A stretch of 64,000 nt of DNA from Sycobia sp. Sy_11 (GCA_018907035.1 JACCIC010000028.1:2233501-2297500), one strand, 5' to 3'. Shown: positions 12,431-24,799, counted from the stretch's first letter. Notes: generated from the sequence alone by a model not told the origin. Program-made: numbers and translations.

Positions 12431-12658
12431 CGCGCCGATTTATATAGGCCTTGGGAAATATTTCAAATGAGAGGAGAGAATCGCAATCTCCTATCCCCGC
12501 CATACCCCGTCCGCCCTGCGGTTGTGCGCAATCTACCCCCCGGGCTTTGTTTCGTCGAAGAATTTTTGCCGAACAATTCGCGAGGCGCGCGAAAGCGGCC
12601 CGCCAAAGCGAGAGTCACTTTATCGAGCGCTCTATCCACCTCTCGCTCTCTTCCTTCC

Positions 12659-12693
12659 TCTCTCTCTCTCTCTCTCTCTCTCACTCACTCACT
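12659..12693. repeat. (CT)n passing into (CTCA)n
   Basis: CT core followed by two to three CTCA units. Confidence 0.94.
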
Positions 12694-12942
12694 CTCGCCT
12701 CTCACCCGCGGGAATTTAAATGCGCGGCAAGTTACGACTGCTAAATGAAATCGATAACCGATAGTCCAATCAATCTTCCCGCTGTTCCACCCCGTCCCCT
12801 GCCTCTCCACCAGGCCTCCGCCGCGCCCCGACAAAGGAGTTAGGTGGTGGCAGCGAACGATAGCGTCGCGGGCGCGATGATTTACTCCCGCGCCGAATCC
12901 CGGAAATGAGGATTTTCTAGTAATCTGAAGCGCGTTCGTTGC

Positions 12943-12957
12943 CGCGCGCGCGCGCGC
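12943..12957. repeat. (CG)7 tract
   Basis: Seven CG dinucleotides in a row, a shorter relative of the (CG)n tract at 63,036. Confidence 0.9.
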
Positions 12958-13289
12958 CCGCCTGTACGTACACGATGCGTTTCCGCCTCACTTTTGGGGA
13001 AAGAGAGGCCCCGCGCGACCCGCGGCCTATCGACTGCGACGCGCCCTCGACAAAGTTCTTCCTCATAAATCAAATACTCGACGCTTCTGTTACTCTTGTT
13101 CATTTTTTATTTTTTTTATTTTTTGTTTATGCCCCCGGTGTGTGCGTGCGTGTGTTTTTTTGTCGTTACCGTGCCCGCGGTATACATTAGAGAATGAGAA
13201 ATGACAAGCGAACAGTCGCGCGGGAATTTATAACATTAAAATGAACAGAGATTGATGATTTATCGCTTAGCCTTTTAACTTCTGTCCGA

Positions 13290-13307
13290 GGGGCGGGTGG
13301 GGGGGGG
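13290..13307 (+). other. G-quadruplex candidate
   Basis: GGGG-C-GGG-T followed by nine G. The final run can supply two or more G-tracts, so a four-tract G-quadruplex with one-base loops is possible on the plus strand. Confidence 0.5.
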
Positions 13308-14227
13308 CTTCTCCTTCGGCTAGACTTAAAATTCGATATAGGCGATTTTGCATTTTTATTCTACAATATAGTCGATTGAATAAACGCTGACGCACGCACG
13401 CCGCTCGGGGGGAGGCTTTTTTTCTTTTTAATTGCATTTTTCAGGGTGCGTAATTCTCAATCGATCCAAAATCAAGTTCCGGTAGAGTCGTCGAGTTGGC
13501 GCTTAAAATAAACGATTAAAATTAGAAAAATTCTTTAAAAACTTTCACGAATAATAAAAAAAAATACAAAAAAAAAACGGAAGACGAAAATTTTTCATTT
13601 TCCGTATTAATCTAAATCAGGGGCGATGTGCATGGAATGGATAAAAGTAGACCACTATTTCTGCAGTTGATTGAAAGTGGAACAAAAGTTCAATATTGGG
13701 CGTGTTTAATTCTTGAGCTGAGGTAAAATGAAAAAAAAAGAAGAAGTAAAAACTCACTGTGAAAAAGTTGAGAAAGAAAAATTGAAAATAACAATCTGAT
13801 ATAATAGTGGTCGATTGAATCATTGAAATATAAAATTCTAACTTACAATTTTATGAGAATTTTATGAGATTTTTTCGCAGTATTCAAAAAGTAGAATAAA
13901 CGTTCATCTCTTCGTTGGGCGCGAGCTACTTGTAAAAATCAACAGACGAAACAGATATCGGTAAATAGTAAACGTTCTTCTAAAAGAAAATAATTTGAAC
14001 TGAATTATATTGATAAATTCTGTTCGTAACTAATATTTCACTAGAAACTCAATATATATAATATTAAGTCTTATTACGTCAGAAAATCATTTTTCCAGAT
14101 TTTCTCATTTTTCTGCACGCGACTATACGATTGAGAACAAACATGTTACAGAAAATGTAAATTATCTGAAATGTCGCTTATTAAATATAAAAGAAATTTA
14201 ATGAATACCAAAGCCCTATCAAGATGT

Positions 14228-14238
<11 letters not shown>

Positions 14239-14285
<47 letters not shown>
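14239..14285. repeat. (TA)n microsatellite, 47 bp
   Basis: Pure TA array preceded by CATA units. Confidence 0.97.
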
Positions 14286-14288
<3 letters not shown>

Positions 14289-14706
14289 TACATGTATATG
14301 GTTCTAACGCAATCTTGTCAAATGCTAAATTTTCTCAATTTTTCATCAATCATTAAACATCAATTGTAAATATACAAATGTTATTAGCTTCGGCGAGACT
14401 TCGAAAAGAGATTTAATTACAGTTGCCTATGAGCGAATGCCTTTGGTTAGCTGTAGTTTTGCTTACTTTTGAGTTGGATGACAAGGAGAAGGGGGGCGGT
14501 GACAGAATAACCTGTCCAACAGGGATGGTGCATTTTTAACTTTGTTTCCAGACACTGCAGTGCTTTGCAGACACCGGTAAGGTCGCGCCTTTGTTCCGCG
14601 CGCGACGTGATTCGCAGGTTCCGTTGCTATTTATTTCGTCTATCCCCTAACTCCCGAACCCTCTCCGCCGTACGATTCATCCGAAACTTCGTCAAAAAGT
14701 CCCGAG

Positions 14707-14736
14707 GAGAAGAAGAAGAAGAAGAAGAAGAAGAAG
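14707..14736. repeat. (AAG)n microsatellite
   Basis: Ten trinucleotide units, the only clear long AAG array in the window. Confidence 0.96.
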
Positions 14737-15040
14737 CCAGCCAATTACGCGCTTAAAAGAGTCTGCAAGTTTAGATGTACGGGGGAGGGCCGGGAATGAA
14801 AGAAACGGCGATGGAATGAAAAGATAAATGCTTATTCGGAACGGAGTCCTGATCCCAATACTTTAATTCCAGCTTTCTGGCAGGTGCGCGGGCAACTTTT
14901 GTCGCCCCCCTCGCCCCCCGACGGCCCACCTCATCCTCGCCGCCGGCAGTAGCGATGCCGGCTGAATTTTTCATTGGCCTCCGAGAACAAATAAATAATT
15001 AATATGTAATCCTTTCGAAACATGAAAATAAAGGAAGGAC

Positions 15041-15088
<48 letters not shown>
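15041..15088. repeat. (GA)n microsatellite
   Basis: GA array with one AAAG interruption near its start. Confidence 0.96.
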
Positions 15089-15091
<3 letters not shown>

Positions 15092-16866
15092 AAGATTCCG
15101 CGCAGCGTGTCGGGATCGCTCTTGCGAGGCGCAAATTTTACCTACTTTCGTTGCATATTGAGCGAGTTTACTCGCTGTATGAAAGATGATACTCGGTATG
15201 GCTTCACTGAAATAAGCGAGGTAACATTAATTTTATAGCTATGCTGCGTTCTTATGCCGCGTTCGTCGCTGAAAAATGTGGGTCAGACGGAATTTAATAA
15301 AGCGCCATTTTCGTCACAATACGTTTCTGCCTGCGCCCTATATTATACATCGACCTATAATTTCACGGCGTTACCTTGATTGCGCTGTGGGTCGCTTTGA
15401 ACACCACGAAATTTCATGCGCAATCCATGCTTTCTGCATGTTTAAGTCAATAACAAGGATAATTACATTTGTTTCTCGTGATAAGAATTGTAAATAAATA
15501 TCGATACGTATATATTAAAATAATTTGCTAAAAATCGTTGTGTCCTCAAAATTACATTGAACGGTAGAAGAAGAAAGAAAACCAATGCATACTTATAATT
15601 TGACTAGAAGTCATCAGGTCTCCCTTTCTCTGTCTTGTCCAAATTTGATTTTCGGGACGTTTGATTTGCATTGTGCAACCTCTATAGATGCCGAGCCGTT
15701 CCGTCATTTGAATTTCAAATTTTGGAAAGATATCATTTTGAGATTCAAAGTTGATTAAAACTATATTTCACCGAATGCATTCTCGAAAAGTAAATCTACC
15801 ATTCGAATTCAAACAGTTTGAAAAGTTTTTATTGGCAAAAGTTAGTTCCATCATATTTGCAGTAAATTAAAAATTTCAACCGCCTCATATTCGACATTAG
15901 AATCAGGTTAGGACTTTTTTTTGTTCACTTCCACGTTAAAAAAATCCTTTGTCAAAACTTTTGTTTAAAATTCCCGAGAGATATAAAAATGATTTAAAAT
16001 GCCCCATTTATTTGAGTGAGCGATATCGTCGAGCACAGCTCAAAAACGTCTTGAACAATATTGACGGATGAAGTTTATTTTCTCTTTTATTTGTACAAAT
16101 GCAGTGTCTATCAATAAAACTGAATTTTTATTGGTTTACGAATTTCTGGTTTTACTTCAAAACGATGCTGTTATTTTACTTCGCCTTCGCTCAATATTTA
16201 TTAGAATAGAGCTCTTACATGACAGATTCACCATTGTACTTACTAATATGATTTTTTTTATTTTATTGTCTTCTTAGACTAAAATATTGACATTATTTTA
16301 ATTTTAATTGTTGCATATCATTTATTTCTAATTTAAACGTTTTAATTCATTTTAAATTTATATAATATCCTTGAATAAAATTAGACCTTGGCAACCATTA
16401 TTATCTTAATACACTTATCTAATTGTTTTAATTAAAAGAATTAAATGAATACGTAATTCTTTTGAATGAGAAAATTATCCTTCTCTACAAAAATTGACAT
16501 ACTTATGCTGCAGAAATTTCAGTTCAGGTACTTCGTTAAGCTTACAACGTTCAATTTAAAAATGAAATTGGTAGTAGTTTTACTGAAAATTGTAAGGTGT
16601 TATAAAATATATTTAGAACAATTGTTTGCGTATGAAAGTACTTAAATTATTTAACTTATTTAACAATCTCTATACTAGTAGTCGTACTTCAATTTACGTG
16701 GAAACCATATCCTTGCAAAAATAAAGCAGTTTTAAGTGGAAAAGTCAATATTGGGTCGGACACGCAAGTCATTTCTCAACGGCCTGAAAGAAATAATAAA
16801 TATCTATCAGTGATTCCGGCAACTTGAACTAGAATTTCCAATGCGAGCTTCGTAATTTGTCGTACT

Positions 16867-16868
<2 letters not shown>

Positions 16869-16918
<50 letters not shown>
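16869..16918. repeat. (TA)n microsatellite, 50 bp
   Basis: Uninterrupted TA array bounding a small GC-richer island. Confidence 0.97.
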
Positions 16919-16921
<3 letters not shown>

Positions 16922-18507
16922 TGCCCTATCGCGCAGCTGGTACGTCAATTTTTGATGAATGAATGGGCGGGGGTAAGCGTCTGGACTGGCTACCCGCGTT
17001 ATCGGGACTTTTGCAAATTTATAACGCGATAAGCGCGAGTGGCGGCAGAAGAGCAAAAATTGACCCACTAGAGCGCAGGCAAATAGGCGCGCACGGGTAA
17101 GGAGGCCCTCGTTATGCAGCCACGGAGCCGATAACGAATTTTCTGCGTTTTCCGGCTTCCACCCGATACTCTTTTTTTCGTTCCCAACTGGAACAGTCCT
17201 CTGGAATACTAGAAGAAATTCGCCGTATCTGTGCCGGTGCATTCGAGGTAATTCAGTTCGTTAGCACCCATTCTCTTTTCCCAAAAATAATATTAGATGA
17301 TTTTCAGTGAATGATAGGGAGTTTCAAGAAATAGGTCAGTACTTTTTTAAGAGAATTGTTTAAGAATTGTATCACGTAATAGTTTTTTTTGTGTACTTAC
17401 TTATTGTGTAATTACTATAGAAAATTTATTATTTTTATATATTACTATAGAAAAAAGTAATGAATTTTATATTAATTTACACTAATCAATTAGTAAATGT
17501 AAAATTAGTTATTCATTTGTCATAAAGCCGATCTTCGATTTAGCAGCTTCGATCTTTTGAAATAAAAGAGAGCTGCTCTTCTACGCTTTGTATAGTTTCT
17601 TTTGTGTAAAGGGCTTTCAGGAATCGAGGACATTCGCTCCTAATTTAGGATGCAGAACATCCATCCCGATGACATTTGGGAGAATAGCATTCCCTAGCTA
17701 GGTGCATTGTTTTCCGAATGGTTTCTACGTGTATGAGAAACAAACATGAGAGTAATACGTAAGTGTTCTGTTGTCCTTTATAACAAGTCAGTAGTTTTTT
17801 TCTATAATGAAACGTAAATTAAATTATTTACTTAATGAAAATGCTAAAACATTCCGGACATGATAGATTTTATAGTTTTACTTAAATATCGATTTATAGA
17901 CAAAGATTAAACTAAACCGACAATTTTGAAGCCTTAACGCAGAGCAAGTTTTAAATAATTCAACGAGACCCTATCTTCATTTTCTTTTGCTCAACGTTAC
18001 ATCAGATAAAATAATATTTCATTTTACTTCTAAAAATGGATATGTGTTATATGCGAATGACTTCTTTCGCGCTTAAAACTCCTTTTAATTCTTTTACTTA
18101 CAGGACTTTCGCTGTATGTACTTTAAGAAATTATTCTTAATATAAGTATAAACATTTTTTAGATACTTTATCGTTATTCAAAATTAACCAGAATTATGTT
18201 TATAATAAGAATTCAGTGACTACGAAAATTTGAAATCTTTTGAAATGAGACGAAATTAATAAATATAATATTAACATAATAATGTCTGTATTTTCAGTGT
18301 TTATTTCAAAAAACTATTTGTTGATTTCTGCGCATAGACATCGATGTATTCGTAAAATACGTTATACATTAGGTTGTATCATTATTATTATAAAATTACA
18401 TTGAAACGATATTATTAAATTAATTTTAATTTGATTTTACAGAGTAGTTATTAAACCCGGATTAATAAGAATTGGAAAAAGTAATTAGACAAGTCCGAAA
18501 TTATTGA

Positions 18508-18543
18508 TACAATTAAACGGAATATTCACTCCGTTCAATTGTA
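18508..18543. repeat. Inverted repeat, 14-bp arms with one mismatch, 8-nt loop
   Basis: Arms TACAATTAAACGGA (18,508-18,521) and TCCGTTCAATTGTA (18,530-18,543) pair at 13 of 14 positions around the loop ATATTCAC. The nine-base word GTAATTAGA flanks it at 18,481-18,489 and 18,541-18,549, the second copy overlapping the 3' arm. Confidence 0.7.
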
Positions 18544-18671
18544 ATTAGATTAAATTTAAATCAGTTTAATAAAAACCAAAGAGGGTTATTACAATCAAAG
18601 AAAAATTTATGCAGATAAATTTAAAAAAAACGAAGAAATGTAGCTTTTAATAATAATAATAAAAATAATGT

Positions 18672-18672
18672 C

Positions 18673-18734
<62 letters not shown>

Positions 18735-18762
18735 TAACAACAATAATAATTATTATTATTAT
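18672..18762. repeat. (AAT)n array ending in (ATT)n
   Basis: About 20 AAT units, then AAC-interrupted units, then a short inverted ATT array, so its 3' end is itself palindromic. Confidence 0.96.
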
Positions 18763-19137
18763 ATAAATACACAATACCGAAATTTAAGACCGTAATCTAC
18801 GATCAGCAATTACATGGATAATGGTCTTAATTCATTCCCATAAGCTGATATAACTACGCGAATCTGCCGGCATTATTTATCAATTGCATCGCCTACATCA
18901 GTCTGGACAGCGCAATATCCGCGGCCGCTCTCCTACGTCTGACCTCTCCCATATATAACTGCCGGGCGGGATCGCGACGCCATTATGCTAGCCCCCCACC
19001 CCCAACCTACCCCTCGCGCGTCCCGTTGCTCCCAAGGGATATCGGAAAAATGGGCGATCATGTCGGGCGATAAGTCGACGGCATAATTCCCAAGATCGTT
19101 CTAGGTCGACTCCCCAACCCCGCGCCCTCCCCCTTCT

Positions 19138-19140
<3 letters not shown>

Positions 19141-19171
<31 letters not shown>
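19141..19171. repeat. (CT)n microsatellite
   Basis: Pure CT array of about 31 bp. Confidence 0.96.
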
Positions 19172-19172
<1 letters not shown>

Positions 19173-19492
19173 CGCTAAGGTCGTCGAAACAAATCCGCCG
19201 GATCGCTATCGCGCGAGGGCAGCAGCTGCCCGGGAGGAAAACTTTTGGCACTAACAACGTCGAAGTCAATCTTTCTAGCGCTCCCCCCACCCACCTTCCT
19301 GCTCCCCCCGCCGCGCCTTCCCAACTCGTACCGAGAATCGCCTTTACCGCTAACGTATAGCGACACTCTATAAAATTCCGCGCAAAGCTGCTGAGGGAGA
19401 GAGAGCCCGCGGGCGCGCGTGTTTATATATATGCTGGTGGGTCAACGTACCGGAATCATCGCCAAAGACGCGAAGCAGCGGAGGGCGGCGAA

Positions 19493-19518
19493 GGGGAAGG
19501 GGTGGGGTGGCTGGTGGG
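19493..19518 (+). other. G-quadruplex candidate
   Basis: GGGG-AA-GGGG-T-GGGG, then an 8-base loop and GGG. Three loops of 2, 1 and 8 bases. Confidence 0.45.
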
Positions 19519-19662
19519 TGCGGGCAAAAGGAGAAGTGAAATGTGGAAAGAGTTCCCGCGCACGTTTTCCTGCGTTAGTCGTCCCGTGGTCTCGCTTTTT
19601 CTCCACCCTCCCCCCCCGCCCACCTCCGCCGACCCCGGTCTCCTCCGTCGCGATTTATGAAA

Positions 19663-19678
19663 TCGAGCGATCGCTCGA
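19663..19678. repeat. 16-bp perfect palindrome
   Basis: TCGAGCGATCGCTCGA equals its own reverse complement. About one such 16-bp palindrome is expected by chance in 64 kb, so no function is claimed. Confidence 0.5.
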
Positions 19679-21139
19679 CCGTTCCGCGCGTGGATTATAT
19701 ACGTAATGCGGAGCGTAAGGCGGAATTTTCAAAAATTTTTCCGGCTTACGTCGGGTCGAAAACTTTCCGCGCGACCCGACGACCGGCGAGTTAATGGTGT
19801 GCGGCATTCGATGTTATTTTGCTGGAGAAATAGTCGAGCACGCGGGGGTGGCAGGTGGCGGTGGGGCTTTCGAGCTTTCTTATCTAGATTAGGGCTGTAA
19901 GGAGACGCTGAAAATATACGCTTTAAGTCGCGGCGATTACCGCGAGGCAGGGAAATAAAGAAAAATAAGACGAGGGGGGGGGATTTGAGCGAGCGCGCGC
20001 ATTTCCATGATGCAAGGGAGCTTAAAAATGAAAGATCTTGAAAAGATGGGGAGCAGAATTGGCGTGCGGCAAAAGAAAACAAATCGATAGAGAAATAATT
20101 TTGGGAATATTAAATATTCTATTCCGCGAAGTAAAGTATTGATTATTGTTACAAGTAGGACTTCAACCGTATCGCTAAATCTTTCTCAATGCTTCCTATT
20201 GACAATAATGTGAGAGGGACACTGTTGCAGCTTTCGAAATGGAACGAGCTCGAGGTAAACGGTGGTTCCTATAAAATAGACATAAAGAGCAATGTTTTGA
20301 CATTGGAACCACGAATTGAAAAACAAACAGCTGGACAAAGCACGAGGACCTTAAATACTTTTTACGGCAAATACCGTCGGTTAATTATTGTATACCCCGT
20401 TCGTTGCTTTCTCAACAAAATAAAAATATCTGCAAGTACCTTTTCATGTAGCAATTAAAACTTTTTTTTAATGGAATTACAAAGTACGAAGGTTTTGCAC
20501 GTGAATGCAGTTATCAACTTTTTTCTTCCACGAGGTAAACAAATAATAACCGCAGGAAATCCTGGCACATTGTTCTACCCTTTAGATAGTTAGTGGTGAA
20601 ATGTTCTCGCTGCTCACCTGTAACAGAAAAAATTAGTTTTTTACTTCAAGTCGTGATTGATCAAAATTTTTTTTATGATAATAAAACAGTACTGGAACTT
20701 TCAGGCTCAACCATAAAATGTTCCGCACTATATTATATTACTATTGACATTTCAAAATATATTGATAAATGAGAGAAAAACGTAAAAAGAGAAATAGAAA
20801 ATGAATGTACGCATTTGTCTTATATATCAAAAGCAGGTACCGACTTTGTGATTCTCAATTTTCTTTCCCTTTCGTATCGCGATTACAACTTTTAGCTATT
20901 TTTTTCGGATTTTTATTTAGTTCACAAACAAGGCATTCGATTCAATGGTCTCGATATTCAAAACCATTTTTCCGAATATCTCTTTTCAGTTCTGCGAAGT
21001 TATTTCGGTACGTTGAGTCAGCAATCAGAGGGATACTTTTCCTTTAAGGGCAAAGCTGTGAAAAAGCTGAACTTTTTAAAGACGGAAATGCCGTATCGAT
21101 TTTCTTCAGTATTCCATTTTTATATTTCATTATTAATTG

Positions 21140-21147
21140 TATATATG

Positions 21148-21203
<56 letters not shown>
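21140..21203. repeat. (TA)n microsatellite, imperfect 5' end
   Basis: TA array with GTAT and ATAATA interruptions at its left side. The pure core is about 45 bp. Confidence 0.96.
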
Positions 21204-21206
<3 letters not shown>

Positions 21207-21454
21207 ATAATATATATGAACGAGAGCCGTTAATTTGAAAGTGTAATTAAAACAAATGTATTCTCCGTTCGAATAATCGGGACGAGCAGGCTGGAAATAT
21301 GGCGTCAAAATTGAATTCACTTGTTTAACGTACTGCAGCATGATTTTCGTCCGTATTTACAAAATTTTGTACGCTTAGTCAAATTTAAGCGGGCCAGGTA
21401 TAATGCACGCAGAAGTGTACTTTTCGGCGGTGGTTGTTGGGTGATGATGTTGGA

Positions 21455-21464
21455 GGGGGGGGGG
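21455..21464. repeat. G homopolymer, exactly 10
   Basis: Ten consecutive G. Confidence 0.95.
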
Positions 21465-21580
21465 TATCGTCAATTCCGATCATTGTTCTAGGTCCCATAG
21501 CAGCCGAGGGACTAAAACACGTAAGCGTCGTTATGAATTTTTAAAATCAGTAAGGGTATAAAATAATATATTTATATATT

Positions 21581-21656
21581 CGAGTGGATGTACTTATATT
21601 TATGTATATATATATTTTTATATACGAGTGGATATATTTATATATATTAGTGGAAT
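21581..21656. repeat. Degenerate tandem repeat, about 44-bp period
   Basis: CGAGTGGAT recurs at 21,581 and 21,625, with a weaker AGTGGAAT copy at about 21,649. Each is separated by TATA-rich filler. Confidence 0.5.
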
Positions 21657-22116
21657 GTTGTATTTATGAATTCTCCATGAATATCCAGTGTACGAAGAAA
21701 ATTTCTTTTTAGTGCCATAATCGAAGCGACAAATGCACCTCCATTAAAATCTGGATCATTCGATTTATCACTAACGGCGATTGTTTTACCCGCTTATTCG
21801 AGAGTATTTGTCTTTCTTTTTTTAGTTGAGCCGAAAATGCGCCCAATCCACGCCAAAGATATACATCGAGCACCGAGTTCCAAATCCGAGGAAATTCCAC
21901 GCATTATCGCCACCCGGTATATTCACATGTTCTCAATTACATCGCGGAGCAAAACAATACCGTTCGGAAATTTGAAAATTGTTCGAGTCTTAGCGCTCGG
22001 CAGCACCGGTAAAATCGAAATCACCCTCCTTTTATCCGGAGCCGGCACCTTCGGCGGCGCATATATCACCCTTTACTGTCGCATTACACCCATGCGCGCG
22101 CGTGTGTGTGCGGGGC

Positions 22117-22127
22117 GGGGGGGGGGG
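22117..22127. repeat. G homopolymer, exactly 11
   Basis: Eleven consecutive G after GGGGC. Confidence 0.95.
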
Positions 22128-22193
22128 AGCGCCCGCTCGCTGCATGCCGTGCGCGCGGAGCGGCTTCGCGCGTATTGACCAGGGGACGTTGAA

Positions 22194-22203
22194 GGGGGGG
22201 GGG
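22194..22203. repeat. G homopolymer, exactly 10
   Basis: Ten consecutive G, 66 bp after the preceding run. Confidence 0.95.
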
Positions 22204-22499
22204 ATGGGCAAAATTACATTACTCCGGGCGCAAATTTATTGGCGATCTCTTGGTCGAGCAGCGTAGGTGTGCGCGCGCTAGCTATATCGGATAGTTGAAT
22301 TAAAATCGAATCCGAAGGGAGCCGTATCGCCGCCAATCGCCGCCGCTGTCCTTTCGACAAATTACGCCCGGGGGCTAAAATCTGCGCGGGGACTCGCGCG
22401 TAAAAGCTTTTTCCGAGTGACGCAATAAAGCACAGAACGCCCGGCCCGTGCCGCCGCTGCCGCCGTCGCCGCACGGCCCTCCTCTCCGCGTTCGCTTTG

Positions 22500-24590
22500 G
22501 TACTTGATCATAAAGCTGATAATGGAACCTCAAGGGGCTTTGCGACCAGTATTACCTTTGCCCATTTAGTCGGGGAACGGGGGCAGTTTTTTTTTTTCGG
22601 AGTTCCTGCCACCTACTGTTATTTAAGTGCAAATGGTAGCTTACGCGGCACTAAAAAACAACCATTAAATCTCCGGGCCACGGTAGATCCCTAAGATTAT
22701 TTTTATTGCTAAATAGATTTGAAAAAAGCGCACTGTTTTGCAGTTTGTCTCTAGTAACGTTTTTATTTTTCAGCTGAGACGCAAAATTTTCCGAAAATAA
22801 AGATTGTTCTGAGATGTTATTCTCTATGAAATTTGTGCCGATGCTATGATTAAAAAAAATCTGTAATTATTTATAAATTTATCAAGAAACTGAAAAACGA
22901 CCGTGGATGATAAACGAGAATACAAATAAGTCTCTCTTTCATTAGAACAGTACTAAAAGTCGTATTCGTTGGTCAATTGTATGTAATTGATAGAAGATAT
23001 GCTCGTTCGAAGTCACTTTTATAAATATCTCATTTTCGGACACTTTAAGCAAGGATTTTTGTTACACTATTTAATTTACTTTAAATTCTAATAAAAATCG
23101 TTATCTGAAATGAAGTCACATAAATTCGAACCAAAATATTTCGGTTAATTTTTGAAACCCCTTTTTACATTATTACAAGCATTAAGTTGACACACACATA
23201 CACACACACTGAACATGTTAAAAATGTTTATCTTTCTTCAAAATAATTAGTTATACTGTATTATTTCTGAAGCCACCTGAATTTAATTGTTAGAAAATTA
23301 ATTTATTTAATAGCAGAATTACTTTAATATATTTTTAAAATTTTTCATTAATACAATAAAACCCATTATTATAAAACGTACAAAAACATATGAATTTTAA
23401 AATAAAAATACGTAAATGCATAATCTGTAATAACTTCAGCATTGAACTTTATAACTTGAAAATTTGATGCGGGTTAACTCTAAGTAGTCCTTAAATAGTG
23501 TAAAAATTTTCGAACGCTTTAAAGTTACCAGCGCTTTAATCCAGCAATATAAATGAGTTATGGGCTTACGGCACATAGCGGAGCTTTCAAATTTTTAAAC
23601 AGCCAGTAATATTTCGCTCCTCTTCGAGGATTAAAGAACGTAAAAGCTTATTAAATGAAAATAAGTGTAATCAAATAAATCCTTAATGCCTGGCATTTAA
23701 TTCAAAAGAGGCGGGAGAATTCAAAAAAAAAAGAACTTAGAAAAAAAGTTAGTTACGAATCGCAAAACTAATAGAAACTTTCTTCATAACAAAGCCTGCG
23801 AGAGTTATTTTTCTTTTATCTAAAAATATCAGAGATAAAAAATTTGTTGTTTCATCGCTTGCCGTTCCTTCTCTCCTTTTATTTCGTTTGATTTTTTTGT
23901 TTTACAGAAAGAGCCGTTAAAATTTCTATAAACTGCATTCAATGAAAAAGCAATAAAGCGACAAAAAAAAAAGAGGAGGCAAGAAAAAGGCATTTTTGTT
24001 TCTCGAATACGCCAAGCCCGACAACTTGGCGGCTCGCGTAGCAGGCAGCAAGTAATAAAGCCATTGTGTTTTTGTTCCCCTATCGCGGAAAAGAAGTATA
24101 GTAAAGCCGGCATCGCCCACAGCAGGGCAAGCCACCATCGTGCTTTGTGCGCAATGGCGCACCTGCGAGATACCTGCGCGAAGAGCAGTCGCTAAATAAA
24201 ACAATATATGTGGGAGAGTTTCGCCCAAGGGGCATAAATAAAGTTCGCTAACGGACGCGCTGGCTTGTTTGGCTTACGTATGGTTTTAACGCGTTACATC
24301 CTCATTGATGGATTTGGTCGGGCCTTCGGATTATGAATCGATTTCCAAACAAAAGATCGTACATCATCCGATTAGTTCAGCCTAATCTATTCAATCAAAT
24401 CTCATTATGCCGCATTACAGTGAGATTAAACATCGATACGGGCGAGGCAGTCGAAAAAATGGTATAAGTAAAGATCGTTACATAAAATTTTGACCTTCTA
24501 CTCCTACGTGTATATAACGCATGAATAATCCATCCAGTATTTTAGGCTTTAAGATCCAAACCGTTTCGTTATTCCGATTAAATGAAGAAA
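22500..24590. other. AT-rich stretch with homeodomain-rich 3' end
   Basis: Mostly AT-rich with no genes. The 24,090-24,430 part is more balanced and contains TGATGGAT, GGATTA and an inverted GATTAG/CTAATC pair (see 24,300-24,430). Confidence 0.6.
24300..24430. promoter_or_regulatory. Homeodomain-type site cluster, enhancer candidate
   Basis: TGATGGAT (PBX/Exd-Hox type) is at 24,306-24,313 and GGATTA (K50 homeodomain type) at 24,328-24,333. Inverted GATTAG and CTAATC are at 24,370-24,375 and 24,382-24,387. An AATCTCA/TGAGATT inverted repeat is at 24,398-24,404 and 24,421-24,427. Sites are visible; activity is inference. Confidence 0.25.
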
Positions 24591-24791
24591 AACAGAATTA
24601 ATAATAGAGCGGGAAAGGTATCGCTTTTTACGGCCCGCGGGCTGACTAATTAAACCCTCCCCCCTTTCGGCCCCCCTCTTTCCCGCCACATTATCCGCGC
24701 TCCACAGCGGCGGCAAGAGGGCCCGGGGAGAGGATGTATTTAGCCAAAGTACGAGCGCAGCACTTAGTCATCGACTCTTTTGTAGAATAAA

Positions 24792-24799
24792 CAGAGAGG

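Larger units (their letters stand above)
12430..13200. other. GC-rich block, no gene supported
   Basis: CpG-bearing block with a CT tract at 12,659 and a short CG repeat at 12,943-12,957. No coding evidence. Confidence 0.65.
13200..14560. other. AT-rich stretch, nothing recognised
   Basis: AT-rich with A-runs and one long TA microsatellite at its 3' part. No gene or motif supported except the G-rich motif at 13,290. Confidence 0.65.
14560..15190. other. Mixed-composition patch, no gene supported
   Basis: Moderately GC-rich with an AAG repeat and a GA repeat. The GAA-rich frame (poly-Glu) is a repeat artefact. Confidence 0.6.
15190..18890. other. Long AT-rich desert
   Basis: About 3.7 kb of AT-rich sequence with a GC-richer island at 16,920-17,270. 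It holds one TA array, one AAT array and a hairpin-forming inverted repeat at 18,508. No gene is supported. Confidence 0.7.
18890..20080. other. GC-rich block, no gene supported
   Basis: CpG-bearing block with a CT array, a G-rich quadruplex candidate at 19,493 and a 16-bp palindrome at 19,663. GCCATTATGC at 18,979-18,988 matches a word at 55,218-55,227 and carries a Pho/YY1-type GCCAT core. Confidence 0.65.
20080..21990. other. AT-rich stretch, no gene supported
   Basis: AT-rich with one long TA array. An 89-codon ATG-started frame at 20,189-20,458 has protein-like composition but no recognised domain and is within chance length. Confidence 0.6.
21990..22500. other. GC-rich block
   Basis: CpG-dense with two long G runs and GCC/GCCGCC trinucleotide strings near 22,440-22,470. 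Open frames overlap on both strands without known domains. Confidence 0.65.

Noticed and set aside
13650..13812. GACCACTATT / AATAGTGGTC inverted repeat as terminal repeats of a small transposon
   Set aside because: Ten-base arms at this separation are expected about a dozen times by chance in 64 kb, and no target duplication is visible.
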